DNA of 64,000 nucleotides from Phlegmacium glaucopus (taxonomy: Eukaryota; Basidiomycota; Agaricomycetes; Agaricales; Cortinariaceae). Positions 23,069-34,375 of the stretch are shown here, in pieces (positions within the stretch are counted from its first letter, which is position 1; each line of letters starts with the position of its first letter). The translations under genes were made by a program, and so were the position numbers. The notes below the pieces were generated by a model. That model was not told the origin of the DNA, did not search any database, and saw only the letters and a list, made by a program, of their open reading frames with translations. The stretch is from NCBI GenBank assembly GCA_015039465.1, contig MU130532.1, positions 1 to 64,000 on the forward strand, in the 5' to 3' direction.

Positions 23069-24396
23069 CAAACCAAAGCTCTATCTTGATGGAGCTCACA
23101 ACACATGGCAGACCTAGAATTTCCAAAGTGGTTACCAAGACATCAAACAACATTTGACACCCGGGCCATTTAAATAAGTTAAAATTATAGTAACCTTACG
23201 GGAATGTCTGACTGTAATTGACAATGAAAACCATGAAGACCATAAAATTATCAAAGCTTATCCATCAACTTCAACCTACAAACTAGAATTACCTGAACAT
23301 TCAAACATATACCTTGTCTCCAACTCATCATAGTATTCAAATTTTTTGTTTGCCTTTTGTAGCAAACAACAATGACCATCACTCAGTTGACCATCATACA
23401 AATCTGAGTGCCCACTAGGGCCACTGATATGAAAGGGTCTCATTCAGAACCAATAGAATGAATACCCATAAACTGCAAGAAAAGTGTGACACGGGCTGCA
23501 TCTCCTACTGGGATGTTTGGTACATTGAGCAAGGTCAAAACCTGCAATGCAACCTGTCCTGATCAAGAAATGAGTATAAGTACTCCTATAAGTCAACAGA
23601 GAGAACTTGAAACAAACACCATTCATATTGGCCACCTGCTTCTTGGTCAATGGTAGTGGTGCAGCTACCACAGTCCCTGGGGGATACAGAAGAGGCATAT
23701 CCAGGGTTGCTCTTGTTGAATATTTTCGAGCATCTGAAAGGCTCTTCCCGATTAGGAATGATTAGTAAGCACAGTAGGATATGAGTAGTAGTAGTACTGT
23801 ACCGTTTTACTCACTCGTTTGCAAGGCGCTAGACCCGCGCTGGCCAAACGTGAATAATATTATCAACCACTTTACTACTGGGTTCGATAAATTCCAACAG
23901 CTCTGGCATTACAGATACGCATTGGTTGCAACTCAAGGCTATATATTTAAATTAATGCAAGCTATTTATTATCAATATATAACCACTGACCAATTTTGAA
24001 TGTTTTGGAGTTTTGCATGTATTCCATTAAGGGTTTCATTCATTCCATTGAGATATGTGGTTACTCCATTGAGAGCATGCACAAGTGTTGTATTCTGTGT
24101 GTTGAGCACCTCAATCACAGTATCAACACCATTCAAAGTGGGTGGATTTGACATGTTCAAGTTCAAGTTCAAGACATCTTAGACAAGTGTAATCAAAGTG
24201 TTAATATATCATTGCTTGCTGACATAAATTGAGTCTTAGTTGACATAGAAATTAAGTGCATATACATCGTCATCTTCCTTGCCACTTTGTATTATGCAGA
24301 CAGTTATAACATTGTGGGTTAATGAAATATATTGAATTCAGCCTTAGCTAGGAGCCCTTAGCATGCCCTTAGCCTTAGATGCCAGCAAAACTCATA
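23069..24396. other. Repeat-derived gap
   Basis: No intact gene. Bases 23705-23785 are an inverted copy of 35915-35990 (shared CATATCCTA, TGTGCTTACTAATCATTCCTAATC-type core and AAAATATTCAACA), marking a dispersed repeat family of unknown type. The short minus frames at 23444-23698 and 23972-24172 show no recognised homology. Confidence 0.45.
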
Positions 24397-27300
24397 TCAA
24401 GGGCTTAAGCGCTTGAGGGAAAACGCTGTCATTGATACCCTTTCCGCAACCCGTTGAACACCCACACCCACACCTAAAACAACTGCCACATCAACCGTCA
24501 ACAATTCCAACACAGCAACCATAAATCGCGGAGCAAAGACTTTCCATACCATCAGGTGTCTTCTCAATATTGCAGCGCTGACGGATGTGCCGAGTAGAAG
24601 AGCAGTGTAATAGACCATCATGCCTAACGATGCAAGTGTACTCTCCCTTTTAATCTGTCCTGCCGAATCAAGGCTAGCCAACGGCGCACGATTCCAAAGC
24701 GCAAGTAACGGTGCTCCCAAAGCCATCAGGAAAATGGGACCAACCGAGTTGAGAACGACCGTGATGGGTGAGAAAGGATAAGTAACGGTTGGAGTTAATA
24801 AAAATGCCGATTTCCATTGTAACGATGATATCGTGGACTGGTGACCAGTCCCATGAAAAGCATGAATACCTAGAAGGGCAAGAGGTATCACATCCATGAA
24901 CTGAACTGGAGGAGACAAATTCGACGAAGCCACAGGATCAAGAACAGCCGATGGTGTCCCCGCCTTCACGAACGCCGCTTCAATACCTTTCACATCACGA
25001 ACACTATCCAACACTTCTAAAAAGGCTATCAAAGCCACCGTCGCAAGCGCCAACACCAATTGTCCCGTCAGTTGGGTAGAGATGGATATCAAGCTGAGGG
25101 ATAGGGTCCAAAAAATGAGGTAAGGCGATCCAAAGGCATTGGCGTAACCTATCACTTGAATTTGACGTTTTTCACCCTGATCGGCTACGTCGATGTCTAG
25201 ACATAGTGGTACGAGCCACCAGAGAATGCTGCCGACAAAGAAGATCCATCCGAACGTCAGTCTTGCTAACCAGGTCCTTCCCGTCCTCAGCGTGGAATTC
25301 CAATCATCGCCAAGAATTGTGGCAGAATCGGCCCATTCCATTAACCAGAAAAGTGAACCGGCAATAAGCGACGATGCCAAAATGACGGGCAGATAAACTT
25401 TTGAAACACCTCGGTCTGAGCGAGTGATTTGCATGAATTTCTTTATGACATAGGGTAGGGTCATCGCCACTGGTACCGCTAGGACCAATACCGGCAAAGG
25501 TGGCGAGGAAGAAGATGCGTAGAACGTGACGTTGCAATAAGGTTGCTGCTCTTCCCTACAAACGGTGCTGATAGAGATGAGGCGCACGCAAACGGCGAAA
25601 AGGAAAGAGAATCCTAAAATACGGTATCGAAGACGTTTGTTCGGTGCACTGAAGCCTACGAGCGCATAAGGAACGATTGAAGAGACAAGGAAGAAGCCGG
25701 TCATTCTATCCTCCCAAAAGGTGAACGAGTTGGATAAGAATGCGACGGTATGAAGGATCAGGATCACAGGCGTTGATTTAAGCGTCGACGAGATATTCGG
25801 TGGGGTTGAAAGGACCAAGGCGATGGCTGAAAGCAACGATCCAGCGAAAACAACACAATCGAGACTGTCAACTCCAGGTAAAAAGGACGTAAGGCCTAAA
25901 TGGCCTAGAAAACCTAAAACTGCACCTCCAGCACCACCTCGAAGGGAAATCGACAATTGTTTCGTCAACCATTGGTCCCAATCTTCCTTCACCGTAGAAA
26001 GTCCCGAATAGACTGACCAGGTAGCGCAGAGGCCCATTCCAAGAAGTAGGAGCCCGAGACTCATCAGAATCGGATTGAATTGGGCCCACATGGCACGGCA
26101 AGTTGCCAAAGCGACACGGTTGAAATTCATCAATGTCACCAATTTGGTTTCACCATAAATCCCAGATGCCTGCGTCGCAGTCCACGCTGACTGGATGTCT
26201 CTCCAGCCTTCATCTAACTCGCCACCTGATGGACTAGAACGGTACGTATCAAGATAACGCTTGATCTGCGCAGCGTTGATGTGAAGCGCATCTTCGAGTA
26301 TTTGTCCTTTACGACCACGCCAAAATACTTCCGGGATGACAGTTCCGAGGTTGTTATAAGGAATTGGGAGACCAAGGAGGAGGGAGATAGTTGGGAGGAT
26401 ATCGATTTGCTGGATAGATCGATGTCGGACGGTGGTTTCGGGGAATGTTTTGAACTGGAGGAGGCCGGAAGGTACGGGGTGAGAATTGTCAATCAGTGCA
26501 TGACCTTTACTGTATATCCACATGGCAGAAGACGTTTCGAGGATACCGTCTCCGCCATGGTCTCCCGAACGATCCATTCCATGATCTCCCATAACGACCA
26601 AAAGAGTATCGTCATCCATTTTTTCAACGACTCGCATGAGGACATTGTTCATTTGCTGTAATTTTGCTTTCATGCTGGGATGATCTGGGCCTACTCGATG
26701 ACCGACATGATCAACGCCGAGGAAATGACCAATGAGAAAGTCGAAAGGCTTTGAAGGATCCTCTAACAGAGGAAAGAGGTGCTTGATTACGCCTTCGTCC
26801 ACTGCGTGAAGGTCCTCAACGTTGAACGAGTCGTATGGGAAAGTCATGTTCGTTTCGAAAGTGTCGGGAAAGACTGGCATCCACGTATCATCGCCCATAA
26901 ACGCCAACTTGCTTCAATCTGTGGTCAGCAAATTGTGACGTTGAGATTGAACACGCAACATTACTTTTTTTCCCGCTAATTTCAGCTGCTTCAGGATGGA
27001 ATCTTCAACGATAGAGGACCCTCCAAAGTTATTTCCCAAATCTACGAAAGTCGGTAAAGATCCCGTTGTGATGCCTTTGATGCGTTGTAACGTAGTAGTT
27101 GGAGGGTCGGCATACGAGTTGAAGATAAATGAGTGATTGGGCCTCCTTTTCGTTAGCTCTTGTGGAAGAGTCAAGATATTGTGATGGAATGGAGAAGCTG
27201 GGCTGGGAGGATTGGGCGTCACGAAATCAAATCGCAGCGCGTCAATTATAAGAAATACCGCGCGCGTGTGGATGGGAGAGACGTTGCAGTTTTGTGAAGA

Positions 27301-27420
27301 GCAACCAGAGGCGTCAGACAGGGATAGACGCGTAAGAAGAAAACCTCTGGTGAACAGGTAAATCCCTGCGAGGTGGGCCGAGAATACCCAGATGAGAAGA
27401 CAGAGTCGTGAAGAGAGCAT
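24397..27420 (-). CDS. GPI13: GPI ethanolamine phosphate transferase 3 (Gpi13 / PIG-O)
   Basis: My model is complement(24397-26907, 26965-27420), 988 residues and in frame. The enzyme sits in the ER membrane and adds ethanolamine phosphate to the third mannose of the GPI precursor, the bridge later used to attach proteins. It has an N-terminal signal-anchor (LCLLIWVFSAHLAGIYLF) and an alkaline-phosphatase-like lumenal domain with FLIIDALRFDFV (metal Asp), ADPPTTTLQRIKG (nucleophilic Thr region), FMGDDTW, HFLGVDHVGH and VVMGDHGM. Many C-terminal membrane segments follow. The true start is the ATG at 27418-27420; the longer reading begins at a TTG. The single intron (26908-26964) is canonical. 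Length matches PIG-O proteins. Confidence 0.95.
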
Positions 27421-27796
27421 CCTGTACAATATATCAAACGGCGGTCATGTATCGCTTGAAGAGAAATAGGACAGGCTTAGGTGCCAGGTGGTTGCTGGAC
27501 AGGTACGTTAAGGTATAGTACTGTGAGATGCCGAGCGCCGGCAGAGACTGTGCTCAGGCTGTGTCGCTGACCTCTTTATTTCGTATGCGAATGTTAAGCT
27601 GTGGCTCATTTTACTTCCACAATCTTATGTGGTGCACATCCAGATTGCACGGATACTTACCTCAAGCTTAACCTGCCACCTCATGGAGATGGCGAAGCAT
27701 CTCTTTTTATAGCAGAGCTCTAGTCAGGACCTTGTTTCTCTGTCTACGGTCTCGGTTTTCCTTGCACACAACGTTTCACTGGTGGCTGAGTACACA
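27421..27796. other. Intergenic region upstream of GPI13
   Basis: Promoter side of the minus-strand GPI13 gene. No open frame of note. Confidence 0.4.
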
Positions 27797-28171
27797 TCAT
27801 CTTGGCAAACACAGCTCTTTCGTATAGTCAGGAGTAGTCCGATCTTGCGGCTTCGACTTTATCCAACGGCCAGCCAGTGACCATTCAGGCCAAGAGGCAT
27901 AGGGTGCCAAGGCTGCTGCGTATATTCCCTCGATCCAATTCAAAGAGAAACTTTCGAAACGATCCTTGTCATAAGAATTCACCAAGTCTGTGATTTTCGA
28001 TGCGTCGTTTTTTTTCTCCACAGAGGTGCTCATAGCGGTATCTCGGTAATCCCTTGAGTCTAACTGGGCACTTGCATGTGGAACTTTTGCCATAGGATAC
28101 TTATACGGTATAGAACTTTTACCTTTGGGTAGGAGATAGCAGCGACGACGTCGCCAAGTCAGCGCTCTCAT
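27797..28171 (-). CDS. Hypothetical ORF, 124 residues
   Basis: This ATG-started frame has a balanced composition: MAKVPHASAQLDSRDYRDT internally, a charged middle (VEKKNDASKITDLVNSYDKDRFESF), then a hydrophobic/aromatic stretch (LNWIEGIYAAALAPYASWPEW). I recognise no family and see no signal peptide. It diverges from the secreted-protein gene at 28345, with about 170 bases between. It could equally be a terminal exon or chance. Confidence 0.35.
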   Translation of the reverse strand: MRALTWRRRRCYLLPKGKSSIPYKYPMAKVPHASAQLDSRDYRDTAMSTSVEKKNDASKITDLVNSYDKDRFESFSLNWIEGIYAAALAPYASWPEWSLAGRWIKSKPQDRTTPDYTKELCLPR

Positions 28172-28265
28172 TCTCCAATGCCGGCGCAGCCTGCGGATTC
28201 GGAGTCTTCTGACCGTCCTGGCCTCTTTTCCTCAATGCTTGTTAACAGCATAGTAATTTAAGAAA

Positions 28266-28272
28266 GTATAAA
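28266..28272 (+). promoter_or_regulatory. Candidate TATA box of the small secreted protein gene
   Basis: TATAAAA lies about 75 bases before the ATG at 28345 within GAAAGTATAAAACAGTGC, a good match in sequence and spacing to a fungal core promoter. Confidence 0.5.
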
Positions 28273-28344
28273 ACAGTGCAGGTAAAATTGCAACGATACC
28301 AAGTTTTTCCCCAATCTTCACTGAATACCACACTCTCCACTATT

Positions 28345-29035
28345 ATGATGTACAAAGCCGCTCTCACCTTTTCTTTGCTCTTCCTCGCTGTTGCTACTAG
28401 CTCTGCCCAGAGTGACAACGGGACATACACTTCGGGTCAGCCCCCGTCGGCTTCTTCGTCTGAGGCTCCGACCGTGGCTTCTCAACCTTGTCCTTCTGAT
28501 CCCGCTATCTCTACCCTCCCCACCGCAAGCCACAATATTTCCGATGGGATCCATGGACACGAAACGGCCAGGCCAACCGGCTGCCAACCCTATTCTGGCA
28601 TCCCGACCATGAATTCAAGCTTCCCACAGGTTCCTAGCGGTGTCCCCTCAAGTATGGCAGACGGCGCCAGCCTCCTTCCCATGCCAACCTTTACGGACTG
28701 CCCACCCTATTCCGAATCTACCATTCCAACCATGACTGCAGACGGCCAATCACTGCCTGGCGGCGCCTTGCCGACTGGAAGCGCTTCCGGACCAATACCG
28801 TACAATACTACAATAAACGGGACCCTGGCTGGCAATCATACCTTTCCCATTCCAACCTCCCAGCCTGTTTCTAGCGGTCCCGTTGAGCAGGCGCCTCCTA
28901 TGAGCACTGCGACTACCACCTCGTATGGTAAGCCCTAGATTGACTCTAAACAAGGCTTTTATCATTTTGTATTCTGATTGGCCTACTATTTTGTTTTTAG
29001 TCGTCAGAAGAAGGCTTGTCCGGCGCCAAGTTTGA
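28345..29035 (+). CDS. Small secreted Ser/Thr/Pro-rich protein
   Basis: My model is join(28345-28927, 29001-29035), 205 residues and in frame. A clear signal peptide (YKAALTFSLLFLAVATSSAQ) precedes a low-complexity chain rich in Ser, Thr, Pro and Gly. It carries N-glycosylation sequons (NGT, NTT, NHT) and a loose internal repeat built on PTxxxCxPYSxxxIPTM (two copies). The intron donor GTAAGC and acceptor TTTTTAG are good, and splicing replaces a C-terminus ending at 28938 with a basic one (VVRRRLVRRQV). No hydrophobic GPI-attachment tail is seen. It could be a cell-wall or effector-like small secreted protein; no family recognised. Confidence 0.65.
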
Positions 29036-29659
29036 ACCATCGGATTTTGGTGAATCTCCCATTCATCAACCAGCAAGGACTCTCATATTATATTGTCCTC
29101 GAGAGCGGCTATGCCTGTAGGAAAGGGGAAGACAAGTAGATCATATTTCCTGAAGTTGGACAATTTTCGAATGATCTAAAAATAAACTTTTTTCTCTTTC
29201 ACAATGATTTTCATATACACTAAGATTTTTTAGTTCTTTGGAACCTTTGATGTTGTCTTCATGTAAAATTGGACAGTTTTTTTCGGTAAATGTCGTCGGT
29301 GTTGGTTTTTTTGATTTAAAAAGTGTTCTTACTTGATTTTTAATTTCTGAAGTTTGTATGATTGCAGGCTTCAAACTTGGCTCCTAGTTCTGCCTCAAGC
29401 CTTGTGCCAGTGAGATTGCGCCATACATGGTTCTGACGCGGAAAAAGTGTCTTATCCGGCGTTGTTAATTTTTTCGACCCACCTTGACATCAGCAAGTTG
29501 TCAATTTAGTTTCTGGTTTCCAGTCGTTTTTTGGGGTTTTTGGGTTTCAAGAACCCTGGAAACCAGAAATGGAAAAAAGTAGTTACTATATTTAATCTAC
29601 TATAATAACTATTAAGTCTAGGACTAGCAAACACTAGTGGGGAATTAAGTGTGCAGAGA
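29036..29659. other. Start of the transposon island, degenerate repeats
   Basis: No gene. Near 29513-29575 short inverted motifs (CTGGTTTCCAG / CTGGAAACCAG) resemble a decayed MITE end. Confidence 0.4.
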
Positions 29660-29807
29660 GGTGGCCTTTATATAACCAACTGGCCTCAGGGTTAGTTCAG
29701 TAGAAGCTCCCAGAATATTCCATTGTTCTGACTTGTTCTGATTGTCAACCATTGATGAAATGTTCTAGTGAACTAACCCTGAGGCCTTTTAGTTATATAA
29801 GGCCACC
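29660..29807. mobile_element. Hairpin MITE-like inverted repeat
   Basis: Arms at 29660-29705 and 29763-29807 are about 90 percent complementary. They share GGTGGCC, CCTCAGGGTTAGTTCA and TAGAA, around a 57-base loop. No clear target duplication is seen beyond the arms. The single-copy hairpin could fold if transcribed. Confidence 0.55.
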
Positions 29808-29865
29808 ACTTTTTGTTCAATTGACACACTGGCATCTGCTGGTTGTATATACTCTTATTATGTAA

Positions 29866-30445
29866 TGTTACATTCCGTCATACGTTACTCCGGTCTGACT
29901 CCGTCGGAGTTGTCTCCGGTAGTCCGTACTCTGTTCCAGTACTTTCCCTTGCCTCCGGATTTACTCCTTCTATGTCCAACTCCAAGACTTCTCCGTATCA
30001 TTCCGGCTCTTCCGACGTTACTCCAAACTCATTTCCACATCTTCGTCACAACCACTATTTCTTTGTCATCACTTTCCCACCATCAGTCAGCACACCAGCT
30101 ATGGATTATTCACCCCAAGAATGCAGGACCTTCCGGGAGCAGAACGCAGCATTTATATTTATATTTTATATTTCGGATGCTATTCCTTTTATATTTAAGT
30201 ACTCGAAACTTGTATGTTTTCCTCAGTTCGAATATCGACTTAGTTTCCCATTCTTGGTCTTCCTCTAAGTTCTTTGCAACTTCCGGTTCCGCTCCGCTCC
30301 GTCTTACTCCGAAATCTAGGACACGAAGGTTCTGGGTAGCACAGCACATAAGCTGAGGCTAAGTCCTATCCTTTCTGTGACTCCGTTCTGTGACTCCGTG
30401 CGTTACTCCGTCTGAAACTCCGGAACAGAGTTCTCGAACTTAACA
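29866..30445 (+). mobile_element. Solo LTR of a Ty3/Gypsy element (plus orientation)
   Basis: This 580 bp unit begins TGTTACATTCCG and ends CTTAACA, with canonical TG...CA ends. It is bounded by perfect 5-bp duplications TGTAA (29861-29865, 30446-30450). It is an inverted copy of the LTRs at 31477, 34376, 41344 and 43264. Orientation is set by the polypurine tract next to the 43264 copy and by TATATTT/TATTTAAG promoter-like motifs. This is the most diverged copy. Confidence 0.85.
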
Positions 30446-30510
30446 TGTAACACATATATAACATGTAGGTCTCCAAGTTTCCGGGTTTCCTGGTTTTTGT
30501 TGGTTTTTGT

Positions 30511-31104
30511 TAGTGTTTGGAAGTCCAGTTGCAGGACTGGAAAAAGACTGGAAAAAGACCGGACCAGCACATCAGCAAACTCAGATTTTTTGTCATAGTG
30601 GGTTATAGCAAAATATAGTAAGATATAACCCACTATGACAAAAATTGGAGTTTGCTGATGCAGTCTGGTTTTCGGTTTTTGAGAAGCAAAGACTGGAAAA
30701 AGACCAGTAGTTTTGTAGCCCTTATTTTTCCCTTTAAAGACCATATTTATTGGTCAAATATTCACTGAGAAAAAAATAAAACAGTAAAAATGTACACAAA
30801 ATAGTAGGAAACAAATAATATCATCATAAAATTGTCAATTCCAAATGGAATTTAATGTTCTTGGGCTTATTCTAAAGGTATAGATCACATCTACATATTT
30901 TTCCGATGTTATATATGAAAATATGACCGGTATTTGTCAAAAGTCTGGTCCTGGACAGTCTTGGACTGCAAAAAACTGATGTGGACCGGTCCCAATCGGT
31001 CCAGTCCGGTCTTTTGACCTTCTAAAAGCTTAGTGGACTGGTTGCAGTCCCGGTCCTGTCCAAAAATACCAAAAAACCAGACTGGACCAGACTTCCAAAC
31101 ACTA
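30511..31104. mobile_element. hAT-type MITE, 594 bp
   Basis: The termini are TAGTGTTTGGAAGTCC and (inverted) GACTTCCAAACACTA, and perfect 8-bp direct repeats GTTTTTGT lie at 30503-30510 and 31105-31112. The interior is rich in GACCGG/CCAGTC motifs and has no transposase frame. It carries a 91-bp palindrome at 30570-30660. It is the same family as 33311-33917. Confidence 0.8.
30570..30660. mobile_element. Palindromic mini-MITE inside the hAT MITE
   Basis: A near-perfect palindrome starts CATCAGCAAACTC and ends GAGTTTGCTGATG, with inner arms TATAACCCACTATGACAAAA. It is 91 bp with a short A/T loop. The outer arms match the 55-bp palindrome at 31189, so both belong to one family. Confidence 0.65.
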
Positions 31105-31188
31105 GTTTTTGTTGGTTTTTTGGGTTCAGAAACCAGTAAAAACTAAAATGCAGGATTACTGATGTTCCATCCCCTTCAGCGTCCAGTA

Positions 31189-31243
31189 CATCAGCAAACT
31201 CAGATTTTTTGTCACTATGACAAAAAATCTGAGTTTGGTGATG
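31189..31243. mobile_element. Palindromic mini-MITE, 55 bp
   Basis: CATCAGCAAACTCAG ... CTGAGTTTGGTGATG, flanked by TA on both sides. It looks like an internal-deletion form of the 91-bp copy: the arms are kept up to TTTGTCA and the middle is lost. The TA flanks suggest Tc1/mariner-type mobilisation. Confidence 0.6.
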
Positions 31244-31476
31244 TACAGCTGGTTGATTTCGGCACTTGTTTGCCACAATCAAGCTCAGGTGCTCAGGTCT
31301 TGCTAATTCAGATCATTTCTGGATGGGCCACTATCTCTGGCCAATCTAATCTCTCACACCCAGCTCAGACATGATTGGGACCACATGAGATCGGAGAAGC
31401 CCTAATTTCTTGCCCATAATTCTATACTAGGGGTCGACTGTGCTGACATCACACCTTGCTGTGTTTTTAAATCATG

Positions 31477-32050
31477 TGTTAAGTTTAAAAACAAAAAGGA
31501 AGTCACGTCGGAGTTACTCCAGAACGGAACCGGAACAGTAACCCGGAAAGGATGTTGGCCTCAGCATGTGTGCTGTGCCGCCCAGCTCCTAAGGTGTCCT
31601 GATTTCAGAACGGAAGAGGAAGTAACAAGTCGGAAGACCTCAGTGACTTAGAGGGAAAACAAGAGGAGGAACTAAGTTGATATTCAAACTGAGGGAAAAC
31701 ATACAAGTTTCGAGTACTTAAATAAATAAAGGAATAGCAACCGAAATATAAAAGATAAATATAAGTGCTGCGTTCTGCTCCCGGAAAGGTCCTGCATTCT
31801 TGGGTGAATAATCCATGGCGGGTATGCTGACTGATGGTGGGAAAGATGATGACAAAGAATAGTGGTAGAGGTGAAGAAGTGGTAATGGGTTTGGAGTGAC
31901 GTTGGAAGAGTCGGAATGATATGGAAAAGTCTCAGAGTCGGATGTAAGTGGAGTAGAACCGGAAACAAGGGAGAGTACTGAAAGGAGTACAGACTACCGG
32001 AAACAACTCCGTCGGAGTCGGACTGGAGTCACGTATGACGGAATGTAACA
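31477..32050 (-). mobile_element. Solo LTR of the Ty3/Gypsy family
   Basis: 574 bp with ends TGTTAAGTTT and GGAATGTAACA as read on the plus strand. Perfect 5-bp duplication TCATG lies at 31472-31476 and 32051-32055. No internal region is attached, so it arose by LTR-LTR recombination. Confidence 0.88.
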
Positions 32051-32137
32051 TCATGTTGAAATCATTTGAGATGTTATCATACCAGCACTTGATTGTGATC
32101 AGACTAAACATAAATATATATATATATCGCAATGATC

Positions 32138-32858
32138 TAGGGATGCCAAAGTTCAGTTCAGTTCAGTTCAGGTTGGGTTTGGGACCCATTTTCTCAGAAC
32201 CAGAACCAGAACCAGAACCAGAACTGAACCAGTTCAAACCATAAGAACCAGTTAAAAATAGACTTTTGTTAGGATATCACCAATTAGACAAGAAATTCTC
32301 ATTTTAAATTTCATTTTCTAAAATTACATCTTATTTCTTAGAAATAAATATATCTTGAAATTTGAGGCCAGAAGTTTGTAGTATTGGTGTCATAACTATG
32401 ACATCACTAAAAGTAAACATGAAAAGAAAAAAATACTACTAAATCATTTTGCCAACTAGTGACAACTTTGGATTGGATTCTTGCAATAGGAGTATATTAA
32501 TATTAATAAAACCTGAAGTTATAAAGTAAATGAGACATATTATTGATTATGTACTATGCCAGACCAAAAAATGATGTACTTCTGATTGGAAATATATTGT
32601 GTTGGTGACTTGAATAAATATTTTCATTACAGATACAGGTACATGCCATTTAACCTGTAAAATAATGCAAATAAGTAAATATATTATTTAAATGTTTGCC
32701 TTGGGATATGTGGTTCAGAACCGGTTCTCAGATTTCTGGCCAATTAAGAACCAAGATGGCTGAGGCTAAACCAGAACCAGAACCGAACCAGATACTTGGT
32801 TTGGTTTGGTTGGTTCTAGTTCTCTGGACTGGTTCAGAACTGAACTTCGGCATCCCTA
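32138..32858. mobile_element. MITE with 22-bp inverted termini
   Basis: The left end TAGGGATGCCAAAGTTCAGT mirrors the right end CTGAACTTCGGCATCCCTA. The element is 721 bp and non-coding, with an (AGAACC)n microsatellite near 32196-32225. The terminus GGGATGCC resembles hAT ends, but flanking 8-mers do not match, so the target duplication has decayed or the ends are misjudged. Confidence 0.6.
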
Positions 32859-33310
32859 CACAAACCCATTGTTAAGTTCTAACAGGTTATAATATTTTTT
32901 AATAATGGTTTGGATCACAGTTGGCATTGATCTGACAGGTGAGGTAGGAGTAAAGATGATTACCATTTATTCTGCTTTTTCTTTTTCTTAAGGGGACCTT
33001 CAATGATTGATGATTCTCCCTCAGTTGCTGTAGCCTTGTTGTCTTCATTGACTGCTCTCTTTTTTGCTGTCTGCTTTTGACAATGGGCAGGAACCAACAT
33101 CTTCTTGAATGGAGGTTTGTTTTGATGTGGAGTCAGGTTGACTCGTTTCAGCATTGATGCCATTGGCAAGGTTGAAATTTGATGTGCCTGTAAGGAGAAT
33201 TGTTAACATTGAAATAAAATTTGGTAGTACTAAGAAACATGGTGTTGTATCTATATTTGGCATAGTAGTCCATAGTTCCGGTACCCTTGCTCATTTATTT
33301 CATAGACAAT
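32859..33310. other. TE-island spacer
   Basis: No gene recognised. Short minus frames at 32960-33263 have a Lys/Pro-rich composition (KKKKKQNKW) without homology. Confidence 0.4.
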
Positions 33311-33917
33311 TAGTGTTTGAAGGTCCGGTTATGAGGCCAGAAAAAGACCGTAACCAGACCGGACTGGACTGGAAAAAGACCGGACCAGTGGTCTGGTCTT
33401 TTGATTTTTGAGAATCAAGGACCGGAAAAAGACCAGTCTCGATTAACCGGTCTTTTGAGGTTCAGACTGCTTTGAACCAACAAAACGGTAGCCCTAATTT
33501 ACCCCTTTCCAATGAGCCCAAGATCATAAAATTCCAATAGAAACTGGCTGAGAAATAAATAGATCTGTAAAATAGTCTAAAATATTCCCTGAAATAAGGC
33601 ATTTTACTACTATTACTGTAGAAAATCCAAATACTAACAGAATTTAACGTTCTTGGGCTCGTTTGGATGCTATTATCAAACTTAACAACCGTTTTTGATA
33701 CAGAAATATATATTTGTCAGCAGAAGACCAGTTACAGACTGATTAAGACCAATTAGGACCAGGACCAGTCTTAGAACCAAAAAAAAACTGATGCAAACCA
33801 GTCCTAAGTGGTCCAGTCTGGTCTTTTTTGGTCCTAGGACTGATGTTGACCGGTTATGGTCTTGGTTAAAGGCCCTGGGGGTTGGGAAACTGGACCAGAC
33901 CAGACTTTTAAACACTA
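33311..33917. mobile_element. hAT-type MITE, 607 bp
   Basis: TAGTGTTTGAAGGTCCGG at the left mirrors AGACTTTTAAACACTA at the right. A perfect 8-bp duplication TAGACAAT lies at 33303-33310 and 33918-33925. It is the second full copy of the 30511 family, without the palindromic insert. Confidence 0.8.
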
Positions 33918-34375
33918 TAGACAATGATAGACCCAATTGTTCACCCTTCTAATACCACATTGACTGGCCAGCTTGTTGGAATTTATCAGACTCAATGATT
34001 AAGTAGATGATAATATGATTCACATTTGGCCAGTGCAGGTCAAGTGCCTTGAAAACAAGTAAGTAAAATAGTATGGTATGCTACTACACTGCCATTTGTT
34101 AGACATGTGAGAAAAACCTGGAGATCAGACCCTGTGTGGCACCTTTCCACACCTGTCAGAGGTCCTGATAGAAGGTTTACCTAACACTGCAATCTGGCTA
34201 ATATCAGCATGTCACCAGGGTGACCTGGTGGCAACATTTTCCACCAGCTGTGGAAAGCTAGAGCACAGCTCAAGCAAATGTACTCTCTGTTGGGGGCAAT
34301 CCTCAATATTTTTTGTTTATTATTTTCCATTCTCATTTCATACTCAGTAGTCAAGTTTCAAGGAGGATATGAATG
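33918..34375. other. TE-island spacer
   Basis: AT-rich sequence without a recognisable gene or repeat boundary. Confidence 0.4.
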
